Assembly: GCA_963833605.1 (NCBI GenBank)
Contig: CAWHYZ010000006.1
Span: 58,885 to 122,884 of the forward strand
Source: JAFAXD01 sp963833605
GTDB taxonomy: Bacteria > Pseudomonadota > Alphaproteobacteria > Rhizobiales > Xanthobacteraceae
Reading direction: 5' to 3'
DNA: 64,000 bases
A program made the translations under genes and the position numbers. The notes below the pieces were generated by a model, which saw only the letters and a list, made by a program, of their open reading frames with translations, did not search any database and was not told the DNA's origin. Every line of letters begins with the position of its first letter. Within the stretch, counting starts at the first letter, position 1. This document shows, one piece after another, positions 52,134-61,674 of the stretch.

Positions 52134-52248
52134 GTTCGGGGCTGCGTCTATCCTGGTCGCCCGAAATCGTCGGGCTGCGCGGGCGACTTTAGAGTCACCC
52201 GAGGTGCGGTAGCATGCCTGTTTGCTGCCCACTTCCCCCGCTGATTCA

Positions 52249-53406
52249 ATGCCGACTCCTCACGTCACGGTCATCGCCGAAGCGGGCGTCAATCACAACG
52301 GCCGCCTGGATCTTGCCCTGGCCCTGGTGGACGCTGCTGCGGCGTCGCGCGCAGACGTCGTGAAGTTTCAGACATTTTCGGCGGAACGGGTCGTGAGCGA
52401 TGGCGCCGGTATGGCCGAGTATCAGAAGCGCAATGTCGGCCGCAGTGAACCTCAGCTTGACATGCTCAAGCGATTGGAGATCGGCCCGCGGGAGCATGAA
52501 ATACTTATCGAGCGATGCCGTGAGCGGGGCATCGCGTTCTTGTCATCCCCATTCGATATGCAGAGTTTGCATTTCCTGATCGAGCGGTTGCAGTGCCCGA
52601 CGATCAAGATTCCTTCCGGCGAGATTACTAATGGGCCGTTGCTCTTCGAGATTGGGCGAGCGGGACGCCGCGCGATCCTTTCGACCGGAATGGCTGAACC
52701 GGCTGAAATCGCAACCGCACTCGACGTTCTGGCTTGGGGCTATCTGGAGCGCGCCGCGCCGGATCGCATTGATGCGGTAAAAGGGGCCAGGACGCTTCCC
52801 ACCGCATCGGAGCTGTTACTGGACCGGGTAGTCCTTCTTCAGTGCACGACGGAGTACCCGGCATCGTTTGATACGATCAATCTGCGCGCAATGGGCACGC
52901 TCCGTGCGATGTTCGGCCTGCCAGTTGGGCTGTCGGATCATAGCGAGGGCATCGTCGTGCCAATTGCGGCAGCGGCGCTCGGCGCGGTCGTAATCGAAAA
53001 GCATCTCACCCTCGATCGGTCGCTCGCGGGACCGGACCACAGGGCTTCAATCGAGCCCGATGAGCTGGGTCGCATGGTCGCGGGGATACGCGTCGTTGAG
53101 CAGGCCTTGGGCTCCGACGAGAAGGCCCCCCAATTGACGGAACTCGCGAACAGGGCAATTGCGCGTAAATCGCTGGTGGCCGCTCGAGCGATTCAATCAG
53201 GTGCGCCGATCCAACCGGACGATCTCACGGCGCTCCGGCCGGCGACAGGTGTATCGCCGATGGAGTATTGGAGCATCGTCGGCCGTATAGCTGATCGTTC
53301 TTATCGAGCTGGCGAACTGATCGAAAGGCCAAGCAGCTCCGGGGCCGTGGCGAGTAAAAGTGTAAAAGACGGTTCACTGGCGTGTCCGATTGAGGACAGC
53401 GAATGA
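52249..53406 (+). CDS. N-acetylneuraminate/legionaminate-type synthase (NeuB/LegI family)
   Basis: 385 residues from ATG 52249. The NeuB barrel has VIAEAGVNHNGRLDLALALVD, ADVVKFQTFSAERVVS, KIPSGEITNGPLLFEIG, ILSTGMA and LLQCTTEYPASFDTINLRAM, then GLSDHSEGIVVPIAAAALGA and VIEKHLTLDRSLAGPDHRAS. A C-terminal SAF (antifreeze-like) domain starts near 285 (ARKSLVAARAIQSGAPI). It condenses a six-carbon HexNAc with phosphoenolpyruvate to a nine-carbon sugar acid. AEYQKRN with LegB in the same operon favours legionaminate over neuraminate. ATGA overlap with the next gene. Confidence 0.9.
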   Translation: MPTPHVTVIAEAGVNHNGRLDLALALVDAAAASRADVVKFQTFSAERVVSDGAGMAEYQKRNVGRSEPQLDMLKRLEIGPREHEILIERCRERGIAFLSSPFDMQSLHFLIERLQCPTIKIPSGEITNGPLLFEIGRAGRRAILSTGMAEPAEIATALDVLAWGYLERAAPDRIDAVKGARTLPTASELLLDRVVLLQCTTEYPASFDTINLRAMGTLRAMFGLPVGLSDHSEGIVVPIAAAALGAVVIEKHLTLDRSLAGPDHRASIEPDELGRMVAGIRVVEQALGSDEKAPQLTELANRAIARKSLVAARAIQSGAPIQPDDLTALRPATGVSPMEYWSIVGRIADRSYRAGELIERPSSSGAVASKSVKDGSLACPIEDSE

Positions 53407-54192
53407 CTTACGACGAGGCGGTTCGAAAGCACTATGACCATGTCGGCGATGAATATGGATGGTCACCGCAAAGCACGATGGCAGACGATATCACGCGCCG
53501 AATTGAGACTAATGCAATTCTATCCTTCGTTTTATCCACCGCGTTGAAGGGTCCGATTGCCGATGTCGGCTGCGGAAATGGCTACACGCTCTCGCGCTTA
53601 GCTGAGCGTTTCCCGCACCTGAATCTCACCGGCTTTGAGCCGAATAGCACGTTGAGGAAACTCGCGGAAAGCAGATTTCGTCGAAGGGGGTGCAATTATT
53701 CATGACGGTGATCTGCGCAAACCAACGTTCAACAAGTCTAAAAATTTCGTACTGTTGATCTGTCAACGTGTCATTATTAATATTTTGAACCCGGAAGAGC
53801 AGAAGATTGCCCTCGGCAATGCCATCAGTGCGGTGGAAGTGGGCGGCTATCTGCTGTTCATCGAAGCGTTCCAGTCAGGACTTGATCGACTTAATGCGGC
53901 CCGCCAGGAATTTGAACTGCCCCCAATTCCGGTGGCCCATCATAATCTCTACTTGCCTGACGATTTTTTCGATACACCTGCGTTAGCACCCTATCGTAGC
54001 CCGGACTGGTCCGTCTCACCGAATGAGCTTTCAACTCACTATTTCGTAACTCGTGTGCTTCACGAGGTGATTGGGGCTGGCCGCCCGCTCAAGCGCAATT
54101 CCGAATTTGTTAAGTTCTTTTCTAACGCCCTTCCGCCGGCAATAGGGGACTATTCGCAGCTTCGTATCTTGGCATTCTCACGCACGACGTGA
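53403..54192 (+). pseudogene. SAM-dependent methyltransferase, frameshifted
   Basis: The first frame has HYDHVGDEYGWSPQSTMADD and the SAM motif IADVGCGNGYTLSRLAERF, then LTGFEPNSTLRKLAE. It ends after a GGGGG run near 53686. In the next frame the protein goes on: AIIHDGDLRKPTFNKSKNF, VLLICQRVIINILNPEEQ, VGGYLLFIEAFQSGLDRLN to 54192. So one base is gained or lost in the G run. The gene is coupled to neuB by ATGA. It would methylate the nonulosonate or another sugar. Confidence 0.75.
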
Positions 54193-54245
54193 GGACCAAG
54201 GTTTTCCATCATAAACAAACGTGGTTGTGGGGCACGGATTAGCAG

Positions 54246-55295
54246 ATGAAGGATTGGCGAGCCACTTTGATCAAGCCGGAGGACACGATCCTAACCGCCC
54301 TTGCTGCGATCGATCGTGCCGCCATGCAGATAGTTCTAGTCGTTGACGGCGAGCGCCGTCTCCTTGGTGTCGTGACGGACGGCGACATCCGCAAGCATAT
54401 CCTTCATGGCGGGTCACTTGATCTTCCGATTGCTCCGTTAGTGAACACCGGGCCCGTCGTTGCTAAAAGCGCTGAGCCGCGCGGCGAGTTACTTGCGCGT
54501 ATGCGCGATAGGACTATCCATCAGCTGCCACTGGTCGACGAAGAACTGCGGGTTGTCGGCCTTGTTACCCTCGATGACCTTCTTGCCGCGTCAGTTCAGC
54601 CAAATCTAGTGGTACTGATGGCCGGCGGCGTCGGAAGCCGCTTGCGTCCGCTCACCTCTGATACACCCAAGCCAATGCTCAAAGTCGGAGAACGTCCTAT
54701 CCTCGAGACGATCGTGTTGCAGTTCAAGGACTACGGGTTTCGGCGTTTCGTCATTGCGATGCATTACCTCGGCGAACAGATCGCGAACTATTTCGGTGAT
54801 GGCAGCCGCTTTGGCGCCGAGATCACTTACTTGCGGGAAACCGAGCCACTAGGCACTGCCGGTGCGCTGTCATTGTTGGGGGACCGGCCTGCGGAGCCCT
54901 TCTTTCTAATGAACGGCGATCTCCTGACGAAGCTCAACTTTTCGAGCCTCATGGCCTTCCATCAGGCAAGTGGCGCGCCGGTCACCATGTGCGTACGTGA
55001 ACACGCGTTGACCATTCCTTATGGGGTGACCGAAATTTGCGGGGACCGACTTGAGCGGGTGGTCGAGAAGCCTACTATCCGTCATTTGGTCAATGCGGGG
55101 ATTTACGCGTGCAATCCCGAAGTTATCGATCTTGTTCCACGCGATCGCGCGAGCACGATGATCGACGTCGTGCAGCTTTTGATTGCCCAGGGTACCCGGC
55201 CCTCAGTATTTCCGATCCACGAATATTGGGTCGACGTTGGACAGTATGGTGATTTCGTGCGCGCGGGGGCCGAGTACGACCAGGTCTTCCAGTGA
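54246..55295 (+). CDS. CBS-domain sugar nucleotidyltransferase (PtmE-like)
   Basis: 349 residues. Two CBS repeats fill residues 1-120 (VLVVDGERRLLGVVTDGDIRK-like and HQLPLVDEELRVVGLVTLDDL). The nucleotidyltransferase domain starts at about 123 with LVVLMAGGVGSRLRPLTSDTPKPML, then EPLGTAGALSLL and FFLMNGDLL. This layout is that of PtmE of Campylobacter, which makes GDP-GlcN-type donors for legionaminic acid. Related enzymes make other GDP- or dTDP-sugars. CBS pairs often bind adenylates and regulate. It fits the first activation step of this pathway. Confidence 0.85.
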   Translation: MKDWRATLIKPEDTILTALAAIDRAAMQIVLVVDGERRLLGVVTDGDIRKHILHGGSLDLPIAPLVNTGPVVAKSAEPRGELLARMRDRTIHQLPLVDEELRVVGLVTLDDLLAASVQPNLVVLMAGGVGSRLRPLTSDTPKPMLKVGERPILETIVLQFKDYGFRRFVIAMHYLGEQIANYFGDGSRFGAEITYLRETEPLGTAGALSLLGDRPAEPFFLMNGDLLTKLNFSSLMAFHQASGAPVTMCVREHALTIPYGVTEICGDRLERVVEKPTIRHLVNAGIYACNPEVIDLVPRDRASTMIDVVQLLIAQGTRPSVFPIHEYWVDVGQYGDFVRAGAEYDQVFQ

Positions 55296-55528
55296 TTTGA
55301 GCGAACCATCGCACGACGGCCTGAAGCTGGTATGCAAATAACAGTCCCTGCACTCGCCTGTCATGGCTCGAGAGAGTAACTGCTGCACCGGTCCCAAAGC
55401 TTTACGCTCGGAGGACCAATCGTGGGCTACGCTGAAGATGATGGTGAGCGCCCTAATCGGGGTCGAAGTTCGAGTTTGGTAATCAGCGCGGGTTTTTTGT
55501 TGGACACTAAACACCGTGCTATCGGATT
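55296..55528. other. 233-base gap inside the glycan operon
   Basis: Nothing clear is seen here: no hairpin with T run and no strong promoter. It is the longest break between the promoter at 50.9 kb and the gene at 62.9 kb, so a second weak promoter is possible. Confidence 0.3.
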
Positions 55529-56338
55529 TTGTTCGAAGTGTTAGATTTGTCTCCCCGCTCCCTCTTTGATCTCAGCGGCTCTCGGGTGGCCGTTACGGGC
55601 GGGCTCGGCCTCATAGGCTCGGCGGTGGCGAAAAGTATGATCCATGCGGGCACCCTATTGGTCGTGCTGGATCAAGCGATCGACCGTTGGGCCCCGTTTG
55701 TCGATGGGCTCCCAGAAAACGAGCGCGCGCAAGCTAGGTTCATAGCCGCAAACATGGGGGAACCGGTGCTTGCGGGGGAAGCGGTTAAAACCGCCGCTCA
55801 GACATTAGGCGGGCTCGACGTCTGGATCGGCTGCGCCTATCCGCGCACCCCCGGTTGGGGTCAGCGGCCAGAACTAGACGACCCGCGTTTCTGGCAATCT
55901 AACGTCACCAAGCAACTGACGGCCACTTGCGTCGCAGCCACTGAAGCGGCCAAGCTGATGGCACAAAATGGCGGTGGGGCCATCATCAACGTTGCCTCGA
56001 TCTATGGAGTTGTTGGTCCGGATTTTTCCATTTATGGCGACGAACCAGATGTCTGCGCTGCGCCTTACTCGGCCATCAAGGGCGGGCTCATCAATCATAC
56101 ACGCTATCTTGCCAGCTATTTCGGGCGCCAGGGCGTGCGAGCCAACGTGATCTGCCCGGGCGGCGTATTCGACGGCCAAGACCCTCAGTTTGTAGAACGG
56201 TATTGCGGCCGGACTCTATTGGGACGGATGGCAGAGCCGACAGATCTGGTGGGGGCATTTCATTTCCTCGCCTCCAAGGCAGCGTCCTATATAACGGGCG
56301 CCACCATTATGGTTGATGGCGGATGGACCGCGACGTAG
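55529..56338 (+). CDS. SDR-family oxidoreductase (PtmA-like)
   Basis: About 265 residues. Classical SDR: SGSRVAVTGGLGLIGSAVAKSM for the cofactor, AIINVASIYGVVGPDFSIYG with the catalytic Ser, and APYSAIKGGLINHTRYLAS with Tyr and Lys. The C-terminus ITGATIMVDGGWTAT is typical. The GLGLIGS motif and SIYGVVGPDFSIY resemble PtmA, an SDR of legionaminic acid loci. Start is unsure: TTG 55529, GTG 55538 or TTG 55547. It likely oxidises or reduces a sugar intermediate. Confidence 0.85.
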   Translation: MFEVLDLSPRSLFDLSGSRVAVTGGLGLIGSAVAKSMIHAGTLLVVLDQAIDRWAPFVDGLPENERAQARFIAANMGEPVLAGEAVKTAAQTLGGLDVWIGCAYPRTPGWGQRPELDDPRFWQSNVTKQLTATCVAATEAAKLMAQNGGGAIINVASIYGVVGPDFSIYGDEPDVCAAPYSAIKGGLINHTRYLASYFGRQGVRANVICPGGVFDGQDPQFVERYCGRTLLGRMAEPTDLVGAFHFLASKAASYITGATIMVDGGWTAT

Positions 56339-56376
56339 CGGTGTGCGATGCGCGAGCCGATAAAGGATCGGAGAAC

Positions 56377-57565
56377 ATGAGTGAGGGATCATTTCTGCGG
56401 CGGTGCGTTCAATGCCAGCTGCCGGAGACGTATGAGACCATCGAATACGACGGGGCCGGCGTATGCAACGTTTGCCAGAGTTCGGCCTACAAGCGGCAGG
56501 GCATCGACTGGGACGAGCGCAAGCGACTGCTCGATCAACTAATCGAAAAGCACCGTGGGAGGGCGGATTACGACTGCATCGTACCTTTTTCCGGTGGAAA
56601 AGACAGTACGTTTCAACTCTACTTTCTCGTTACCGAATACAAACTCAAGCCGCTCGTAGTGCGTTTCAACCATGGCTTCATGCGCCAGGGTATCCAGGAG
56701 AACAGTCAACGTACGTTCAAGAAACTTGGTGTCGATGTCCTGGAGTTCACTCCGAACTGGCACGTTGTCAAACGATTGATGCTGGAGTCCTTCACGCGTA
56801 AGACGGATTTCTGCTGGCACTGTCACACTGGTATCTATTCATACCCTCTTCGCGTGGCGCTGATGTATAAGGTGCCACTAATCTTTTGGGGCGAGCCACA
56901 GGCCGAGATCACAAACTACTATGATTATCTGAATGACGAGATCGAGTACGAGGACGATAAGAAATTCAATATGCTGCGGACACTCGGCATAACTGCCGAG
57001 GATATGTATGGCATGATTAACACCCCCGAAAACCCAATCGATCAAGCGAGATCTGATTCCATACACATTCCCCGACGTCAAAGAGCTAAAAGCGCTACGC
57101 TATTGCTCGGTCCCGCTTGGAAGCTTCATCCCCTGGGATTACACCAAGAACACCGAAGTCATAAAACGCGAACTAGGCTGGCAGACGGATGAGTTAGAGG
57201 GCGTGCCGGATGATCTCAACCAGCACGGCGAGAAGATTGAATGCTTCATGCAGGGTACACGCGACTACATTAAGTTCTTGAAGCGGGGTTACAGCCGCGT
57301 TGCGCAGATCAACGCCTTCCACGTTCGCGCAGGCCGTATGATGCCTGAAGAGGCGGCGCGGCTGAACGACCAGTTCGACGGACGGAAGCCGCCCTCGCTG
57401 GACGTGTTCCTTGAATACGTTGGCCTTACCGAGGAGGAATTCAAGAAAATTGTAGGGCCGATGGTCATTCCTCCGCACGTCCCGGATTTCGAGAATGTTC
57501 GAATGGCGGAGAAGACTAGGGATTTCGACCGGTGGTATCGGGAGGACAACCGCCGCAAATCATGA
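56377..57565 (+). pseudogene. N-acetyl sugar amidotransferase (WbpG/PseA/PtmG family), frameshifted
   Basis: ATG 56377. The N-terminus CVQCQLPETYETIEYDGAGVCNVCQ is a zinc-type Cys cluster. The PP-loop is CIVPFSGGKDSTFQLYFLV, which binds ATP to adenylate the acetamido group. FCWHCHTGIYSYPLRVAL follows. The frame breaks near 57043: dropping one C gives PIDKRDLIPYTFPDVKELKAL and the family sequence runs to 57565. With HisH and HisF, which feed ammonia, it turns N-acetyl into acetamidino on a sugar (known for WbpG/HisH2/HisF2). ATGA overlap with hisH. Confidence 0.82.
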
Positions 57566-58178
57566 TCGGCATCATCGACTACGGTCTTGGCAATCTTGCC
57601 TCGGTTCGCAACGCGTTCGAACACCTCGGACATGAGGCTCGCCTTTGCGCGACGCCTGGCGAAGCGGCCGTTTGCAATCGGCTTGTGTTGCCTGGCGTCG
57701 GATCTTTCCGAGCCGGCATTCAGGCGCTCGAGGCGCGGGGCTGGGCGAAGGCACTGCGGGGTTTGACCGCGGAGGACCGTCCATTGCTTGGCGTTTGCCT
57801 CGGCATGCAGCTACTGTTCGATACCGGCGAGGAAAATGGTCCGAGCAATGGACTTGGATTAATACCCGGGAAGGTGGTCCGGCTGCCCCTTCCGAACCAC
57901 ACAAGGTGCCCCACGTTGGTTGGAATGCGTTACCGCAAATGCGGCGGCATCCTCTGTTTGACGGGATAAGCCCTCACGTCGATTTTTATTTCGTACATTC
58001 CTATCATTGTATCCCTGCCAGTCAGGACGACGCGATCGCCTTCAGCGACTTCGGAGGTCCGTTTGTTGCCGCAGCTGCTAGGGGCAATATAGCGGGAATG
58101 CAATTTCACCCTGAAAAGAGCCAGCCTGCCGGTATGCGAATTCTTGAGAATTTTGTTGCCTGGGATGGCCGGTGCTGA
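57562..58178 (+). pseudogene. hisH: HisH-type glutamine amidotransferase of the sugar amidation set, frameshifted
   Basis: ATG 57562 gives MIGIIDYGLGNLASVRNAFEHLG. The nucleophile Cys is in PLLGVCLGMQLLF near residue 80. The first frame goes wrong near 57900; the next frame continues KVPHVGWNALPQMRRHPLFDG, FYFVHSYHCIP and the His-Glu pair in MQFHPEKSQPAG to 58178. A single missing base explains it. The protein splits glutamine to supply ammonia to HisF. Its place between the amidotransferase and HisF marks it as the glycan copy, not that of the histidine operon. Confidence 0.82.
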
Positions 58179-58933
58179 AGAAACGTGTCATCCCCGTCCT
58201 TCTCCTGCGCGACGGCCGTATGGTGAAGGGAGTTGAGTTCGAAAATTATCGAGACACAGGCAATCCGCGGACGGCCGTTCGCATCTACAGCGCTCAAGAT
58301 GCCGACGAGCTGGTGTTTCTCGATATCCAGGCGACCTTAGAGTCGCGTAGCGCTTTGGTCGAGATCGTTCGCGAAGCTTCGACCGAATGCTTTATGCCGC
58401 TGGCTGCTGGCGGAGGAATTAAGACCATTGAGGACGTCAGGGAGTTACTGTCAGCTGGCGCCGACAAAGTCGTTGTGACGACCGCGGCCGTCACTACCCC
58501 GCGGTTGGTGACTGAAATTGCTGAGAGATATGGTGCGCAGTGCGTGGTGGCAGGTATAGATTTTCGCACGAGCGCCAAGGGAACAAAAGTTTGGATCCGC
58601 TGCGGCACGGAACCAACGGACATCGATCCTGTGGCGCACGCCAAGCAGCTCGTAGCGCTCGGTGCTGGCGAATTGTTTCTCAATGCGATCCACAGAGATG
58701 GCCGCATGCAAGGCTATGAACTCGATATGGCGACACGGGTCGCGAGTTCAGTCCCAGTCCCGGTCATCGTCTCGGGTGGAGCAGGTCATTTCATGCATTT
58801 GGCGGAACTTTTGCGCGACACGCCTGCATCAGCCGCGGCCTGTGCCAGTCTATTTCATTTTGGAGACAACAATCCCATTCGAGCGCGTTCCTATTTGCGA
58901 AATCTTGGAATTCCAATGCGTGTATTGAAATGA
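58172..58933 (+). CDS. hisF: HisF-type cyclase subunit of the sugar amidation set
   Basis: 253 residues from GTG 58172, overlapping hisH by seven bases. The TIM-barrel reads KKRVIPVLLLRDGRMVKGVEF, then FMPLAAGGGIKTIEDVRELL, SAGADKVVVTTAAVTTPRL, CVVAGIDFRTS and PVIVSGGAGHFMHLAELL. The VLLLRDGRMVKG start differs from histidine-pathway HisF, which has CLDVKDGRVVKG. That fits the sugar-modifying subgroup (WbpZ-locus HisF2 type). It channels ammonia to the amidotransferase. Stop overlaps the next gene (ATGA). Confidence 0.88.
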   Translation: MLKKRVIPVLLLRDGRMVKGVEFENYRDTGNPRTAVRIYSAQDADELVFLDIQATLESRSALVEIVREASTECFMPLAAGGGIKTIEDVRELLSAGADKVVVTTAAVTTPRLVTEIAERYGAQCVVAGIDFRTSAKGTKVWIRCGTEPTDIDPVAHAKQLVALGAGELFLNAIHRDGRMQGYELDMATRVASSVPVPVIVSGGAGHFMHLAELLRDTPASAAACASLFHFGDNNPIRARSYLRNLGIPMRVLK

Positions 58934-59621
58934 TGCGCACGAGCCTAGCTCGGGCCGATCTCGAGGGCTACATTTTAAGGCTCGTTGCCAATTATTTGCC
59001 AGACGGTTACATCCGATCGGATAGCTCCGGCGCACTTGCCTTCACCAAAGCGCTCGATCGCGTCGAACATTGCTTCGCGCATATTCATCGCAAATATTAC
59101 AATGAAGGGGGCGCGCTACATTTCGATCACCTCAATAGTGATCACATGGCTACCCTTTTGTATTTTTTTGCGAATACTGTCTGGCGAGATGAAGGCGACT
59201 TAGGACTTGCGACACGTCTCTTTTACTTGAATAAGATCCTTCACGGTCTCGATTTATTTTATTCCGTCGCCTTGCCTGACATTTTTATGCTCGTTCACCC
59301 GGTGGGCACCGTACTGGGTAATGCTCGCTATCAGGATTATCTGGTCATTTATCAAAATTGCACCGTCGGTGCGGTTACTAAGAGCTATCCGAGGTTTGGA
59401 CTGGTACGATACTTTATTCGCGCTCGAGCGTACTGGGGGATTGCAAGCTCGGTGATGACGTTATCGTTGCGGCGAACGCTATGATTATTGATCGCGAGGT
59501 GCCGTCTTCAACTGTTGTCGTCGGGCAGCCCCCCCACAATCGCTTCATAGCGAGTAAACAATCGGTCAAAGCTCGTTGTTTTGATCCTCCGGTCGTCGTT
59601 GCTGGCAGCGAACAACTATGA
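58930..59621 (+). pseudogene. Hexapeptide-repeat acetyltransferase (serine acetyltransferase-like), frameshifted
   Basis: The N-terminal helical part reads VEHCFAHIHRKYYNEGGALH and FFANTVWRDEGDLGLATRLFY. The left-handed helix begins with FMLVHPVGTVLGNARYQDYL and VIYQNCTVGAVTKSYPRFG. Here, near 59400, the frame slips; with one base added it continues TGTILYSRSSVLGDCKLGDD and VIVAANAMIIDREVPSSTVVVGQPP to a stop at 59619-59621. In this operon it probably N- or O-acetylates the nonulosonate precursor (LegH-like role, inferred). ATGA overlaps at both ends. Confidence 0.78.
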
Positions 59622-60334
59622 CGATAGCCAACGCGCGGGTACTCGGTCTCATTACCGCGCGGGGCGGTTCGAAGGGCCTGCCGGGTAAGAACATCCGTCT
59701 GCTTTGCGGAAAACCATTGATAGAATGGTCCATTTCGGCAGCGAAAGCGGCGTCCTGTGTCGATCGGATCGTTGTGAGCACCGACGATGCCGCGATCGCC
59801 GATGTCGCAAGGCGCGCCGGAGCCGAGGTGCCATTCGAGCGCCCTAGTGAGCTCGCAACGGATTCAGCATCATCAGTTGACGTTGTAATCCACGCCATTG
59901 ACACACTCGCCAAAACGGAACTTGCCTTCGACATTGTCGTCCTGTTGGAGCCTACTTCGCCGTTGCGCAAGTCTTTCGATATCGACGGAGCCGTCCAGCG
60001 CTTAATTCAAACCGGTGCTGGCGCGGTAGTTAGCGTGTGTCGGGCTGTGAGCACACATCCCGCCTTCATGTTTAGTCTGGACGAAAAAGGTCGTCTACGG
60101 CCATATCTTGAGCGAAACCCGACTGGACTGCGCCGGCAGGACATCGATCCCATCTTTTTCTTGGACGGAACGCTTTATGCTTCGCGTATCGACGTATTGA
60201 AAACTAAACGCTCATTCTATCACGAGGATACGGTGGCTTTCGAAGTACCGAAATGGAAGTCGTTAGAAATCGATAATTTCGATGATTTCATCATGGTGGA
60301 AGCTTTGATGGCGAAAAGAGGCTCCGTAGGATGA
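59618..60334 (+). CDS. CMP-nonulosonate synthetase (NeuA/LegF family)
   Basis: 238 residues. The acylneuraminate cytidylyltransferase start is VLGLITARGGSKGLPGKNIRLL, followed by CGKPLIEWSISAAK, DRIVVSTDDAAIADVARRAGA and VVLLEPTSPLRKSFDIDGAV. The C-terminal half has FFLDGTLYASRIDVLK and later DNFDDF. It couples CTP to the nine-carbon sugar so that it can be transferred. Coupled to its neighbours on both sides by ATGA overlaps. Intact. Confidence 0.9.
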   Translation: MTIANARVLGLITARGGSKGLPGKNIRLLCGKPLIEWSISAAKAASCVDRIVVSTDDAAIADVARRAGAEVPFERPSELATDSASSVDVVIHAIDTLAKTELAFDIVVLLEPTSPLRKSFDIDGAVQRLIQTGAGAVVSVCRAVSTHPAFMFSLDEKGRLRPYLERNPTGLRRQDIDPIFFLDGTLYASRIDVLKTKRSFYHEDTVAFEVPKWKSLEIDNFDDFIMVEALMAKRGSVG

Positions 60335-61620
60335 GCTACAACGATTTGCCATCGCGCGTGATCCCGGGGGGAGCCCACACCTACAGTAAGGGCGACGATC
60401 AGTTTCCTGCGATAGCCCCCCGTTTTTTGGAGCGGGGGCAAGGAGTACGGGTATGGGATGATCGAGACACTGAATACTTGGATTGGATGATGGGACTGCG
60501 GACGATGACTTTGGGCTATAGCCAAGAGGAGGTCATCACAGCCGCTATCGATCAGATTCACAAGGGCTCGAACTTCGGTCGTCCTTCGCGGATCGAGGCG
60601 GAAACAGCCAGCGACCTAATCGAACTTATTCCGTCGGCCGAGATGGTCAAGTTTGCGAAGAATGGCTCGACGGTGACGACAGCGGCCATCAAGCTTGCGC
60701 GCGCCTACACCGGTCGCGATCTCGTTGCGCTATGCTCGGATCACCCGTTCTTCTCGTACGACGATTGGGCGATTGGAGTGACGGCCTGCAATGCGGGCAT
60801 TCCTGAGGCGGTGCGAAACCTAACGGTAACATTCCGGTACAACGACATCGCCAGCGTTGAACGACTGTTCCAACAATATCCGGACGGCCTTGCTGCGTTG
60901 ATAATGGAAGCCGCGACAACCGAGGAACCACGGGACGGGTTCCTACAAAAGGTGCAACAGCTCTGCCGCAAACATGGAACCGTTTTCATTCTTGATGAAA
61001 TGATTACCGGGTTTCGAATGCATTTACGCGGCGCCCAAGCTCTCTTCGACGTGCAACCGGACCTATCGACTTTTGGCAAGGGGCTCGCAAATGGCTTCTC
61101 GGTGGCTGCATTGGTCGGCCGACGCGACATCATGGACCTCGGCGGCCTGACTCCCGGAAATCGCAGGGTATTCCTGGTTTCGACGACACATGGCGCGGAG
61201 AACCATGCATTGGCGGCGGCTAGGACGTGTTTGCGCATTTATCGCCAAGACCCGGTTGTTGAACACATATGGACGATCGGCCGTTCTCTTATGGAAGGCT
61301 TCAACGCGACCGCATGCGAAGCGGGTGTTGGGGAGCTGATTAAGATGTATGGCTTTCCATGCAATCCGGTCTTTGCTTGCCATGACCTGGAAGGCAACGT
61401 CTCGTTGCCGATGCGAACCTTGTTTCTACAGGAAATAACTCGTCGCGGAATTCTGATCAATTATGTTGTGCCAAGCTATGCTCATCGACAAGCCGACGTG
61501 GAACAGACGCTCCTTGCGATGCGAGGCGCATTAGATGTTTATTCACAGGCCCTGATCAATGGCTGGGAACGCTATCTCGTCGGAGATGTTATAAAACCTG
61601 TGTTTCGCGAAATGAATTGA
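60331..61620 (+). CDS. Class III PLP aminotransferase / glutamate-1-semialdehyde aminomutase-like
   Basis: 429 residues. The fold I class III pattern is clear: RVIPGGAHTYSKGDDQFPAIAPRFLERGQGVRVWDDRDTEYLDWMMGLRT at the N-terminus, AKNGSTVTTAAIKLARAYTGRD for phosphate binding, FILDEMITGFRMHLRGAQAL with the PLP Asp, and STFGKGLANGFSVAALVGRRD with the Schiff-base Lys. It resembles HemL but heme synthesis is not the context. In this operon it likely moves an amino group to a keto sugar or makes a small amine part. A LegC-type enzyme would be class DegT, so this is an extra step. Confidence 0.85.
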   Translation: MSYNDLPSRVIPGGAHTYSKGDDQFPAIAPRFLERGQGVRVWDDRDTEYLDWMMGLRTMTLGYSQEEVITAAIDQIHKGSNFGRPSRIEAETASDLIELIPSAEMVKFAKNGSTVTTAAIKLARAYTGRDLVALCSDHPFFSYDDWAIGVTACNAGIPEAVRNLTVTFRYNDIASVERLFQQYPDGLAALIMEAATTEEPRDGFLQKVQQLCRKHGTVFILDEMITGFRMHLRGAQALFDVQPDLSTFGKGLANGFSVAALVGRRDIMDLGGLTPGNRRVFLVSTTHGAENHALAAARTCLRIYRQDPVVEHIWTIGRSLMEGFNATACEAGVGELIKMYGFPCNPVFACHDLEGNVSLPMRTLFLQEITRRGILINYVVPSYAHRQADVEQTLLAMRGALDVYSQALINGWERYLVGDVIKPVFREMN

Positions 61621-61674
61621 CGGGAAATAATACGCGGGCTGATCGTTCCAAGCGAGCTCACGATCAAAACTGCG

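Noticed and set aside
57562..58933. hisH and hisF as part of histidine biosynthesis
   Set aside because: No other his gene is near; they are coupled to an N-acetyl-sugar amidotransferase, and HisF lacks the usual CLDVKDGR start. They fit sugar amidation.
60331..61620. hemL (heme biosynthesis)
   Set aside because: The sequence is HemL-like in fold only; the gene is embedded in a nonulosonate operon and the N-terminus matches sugar-locus relatives.
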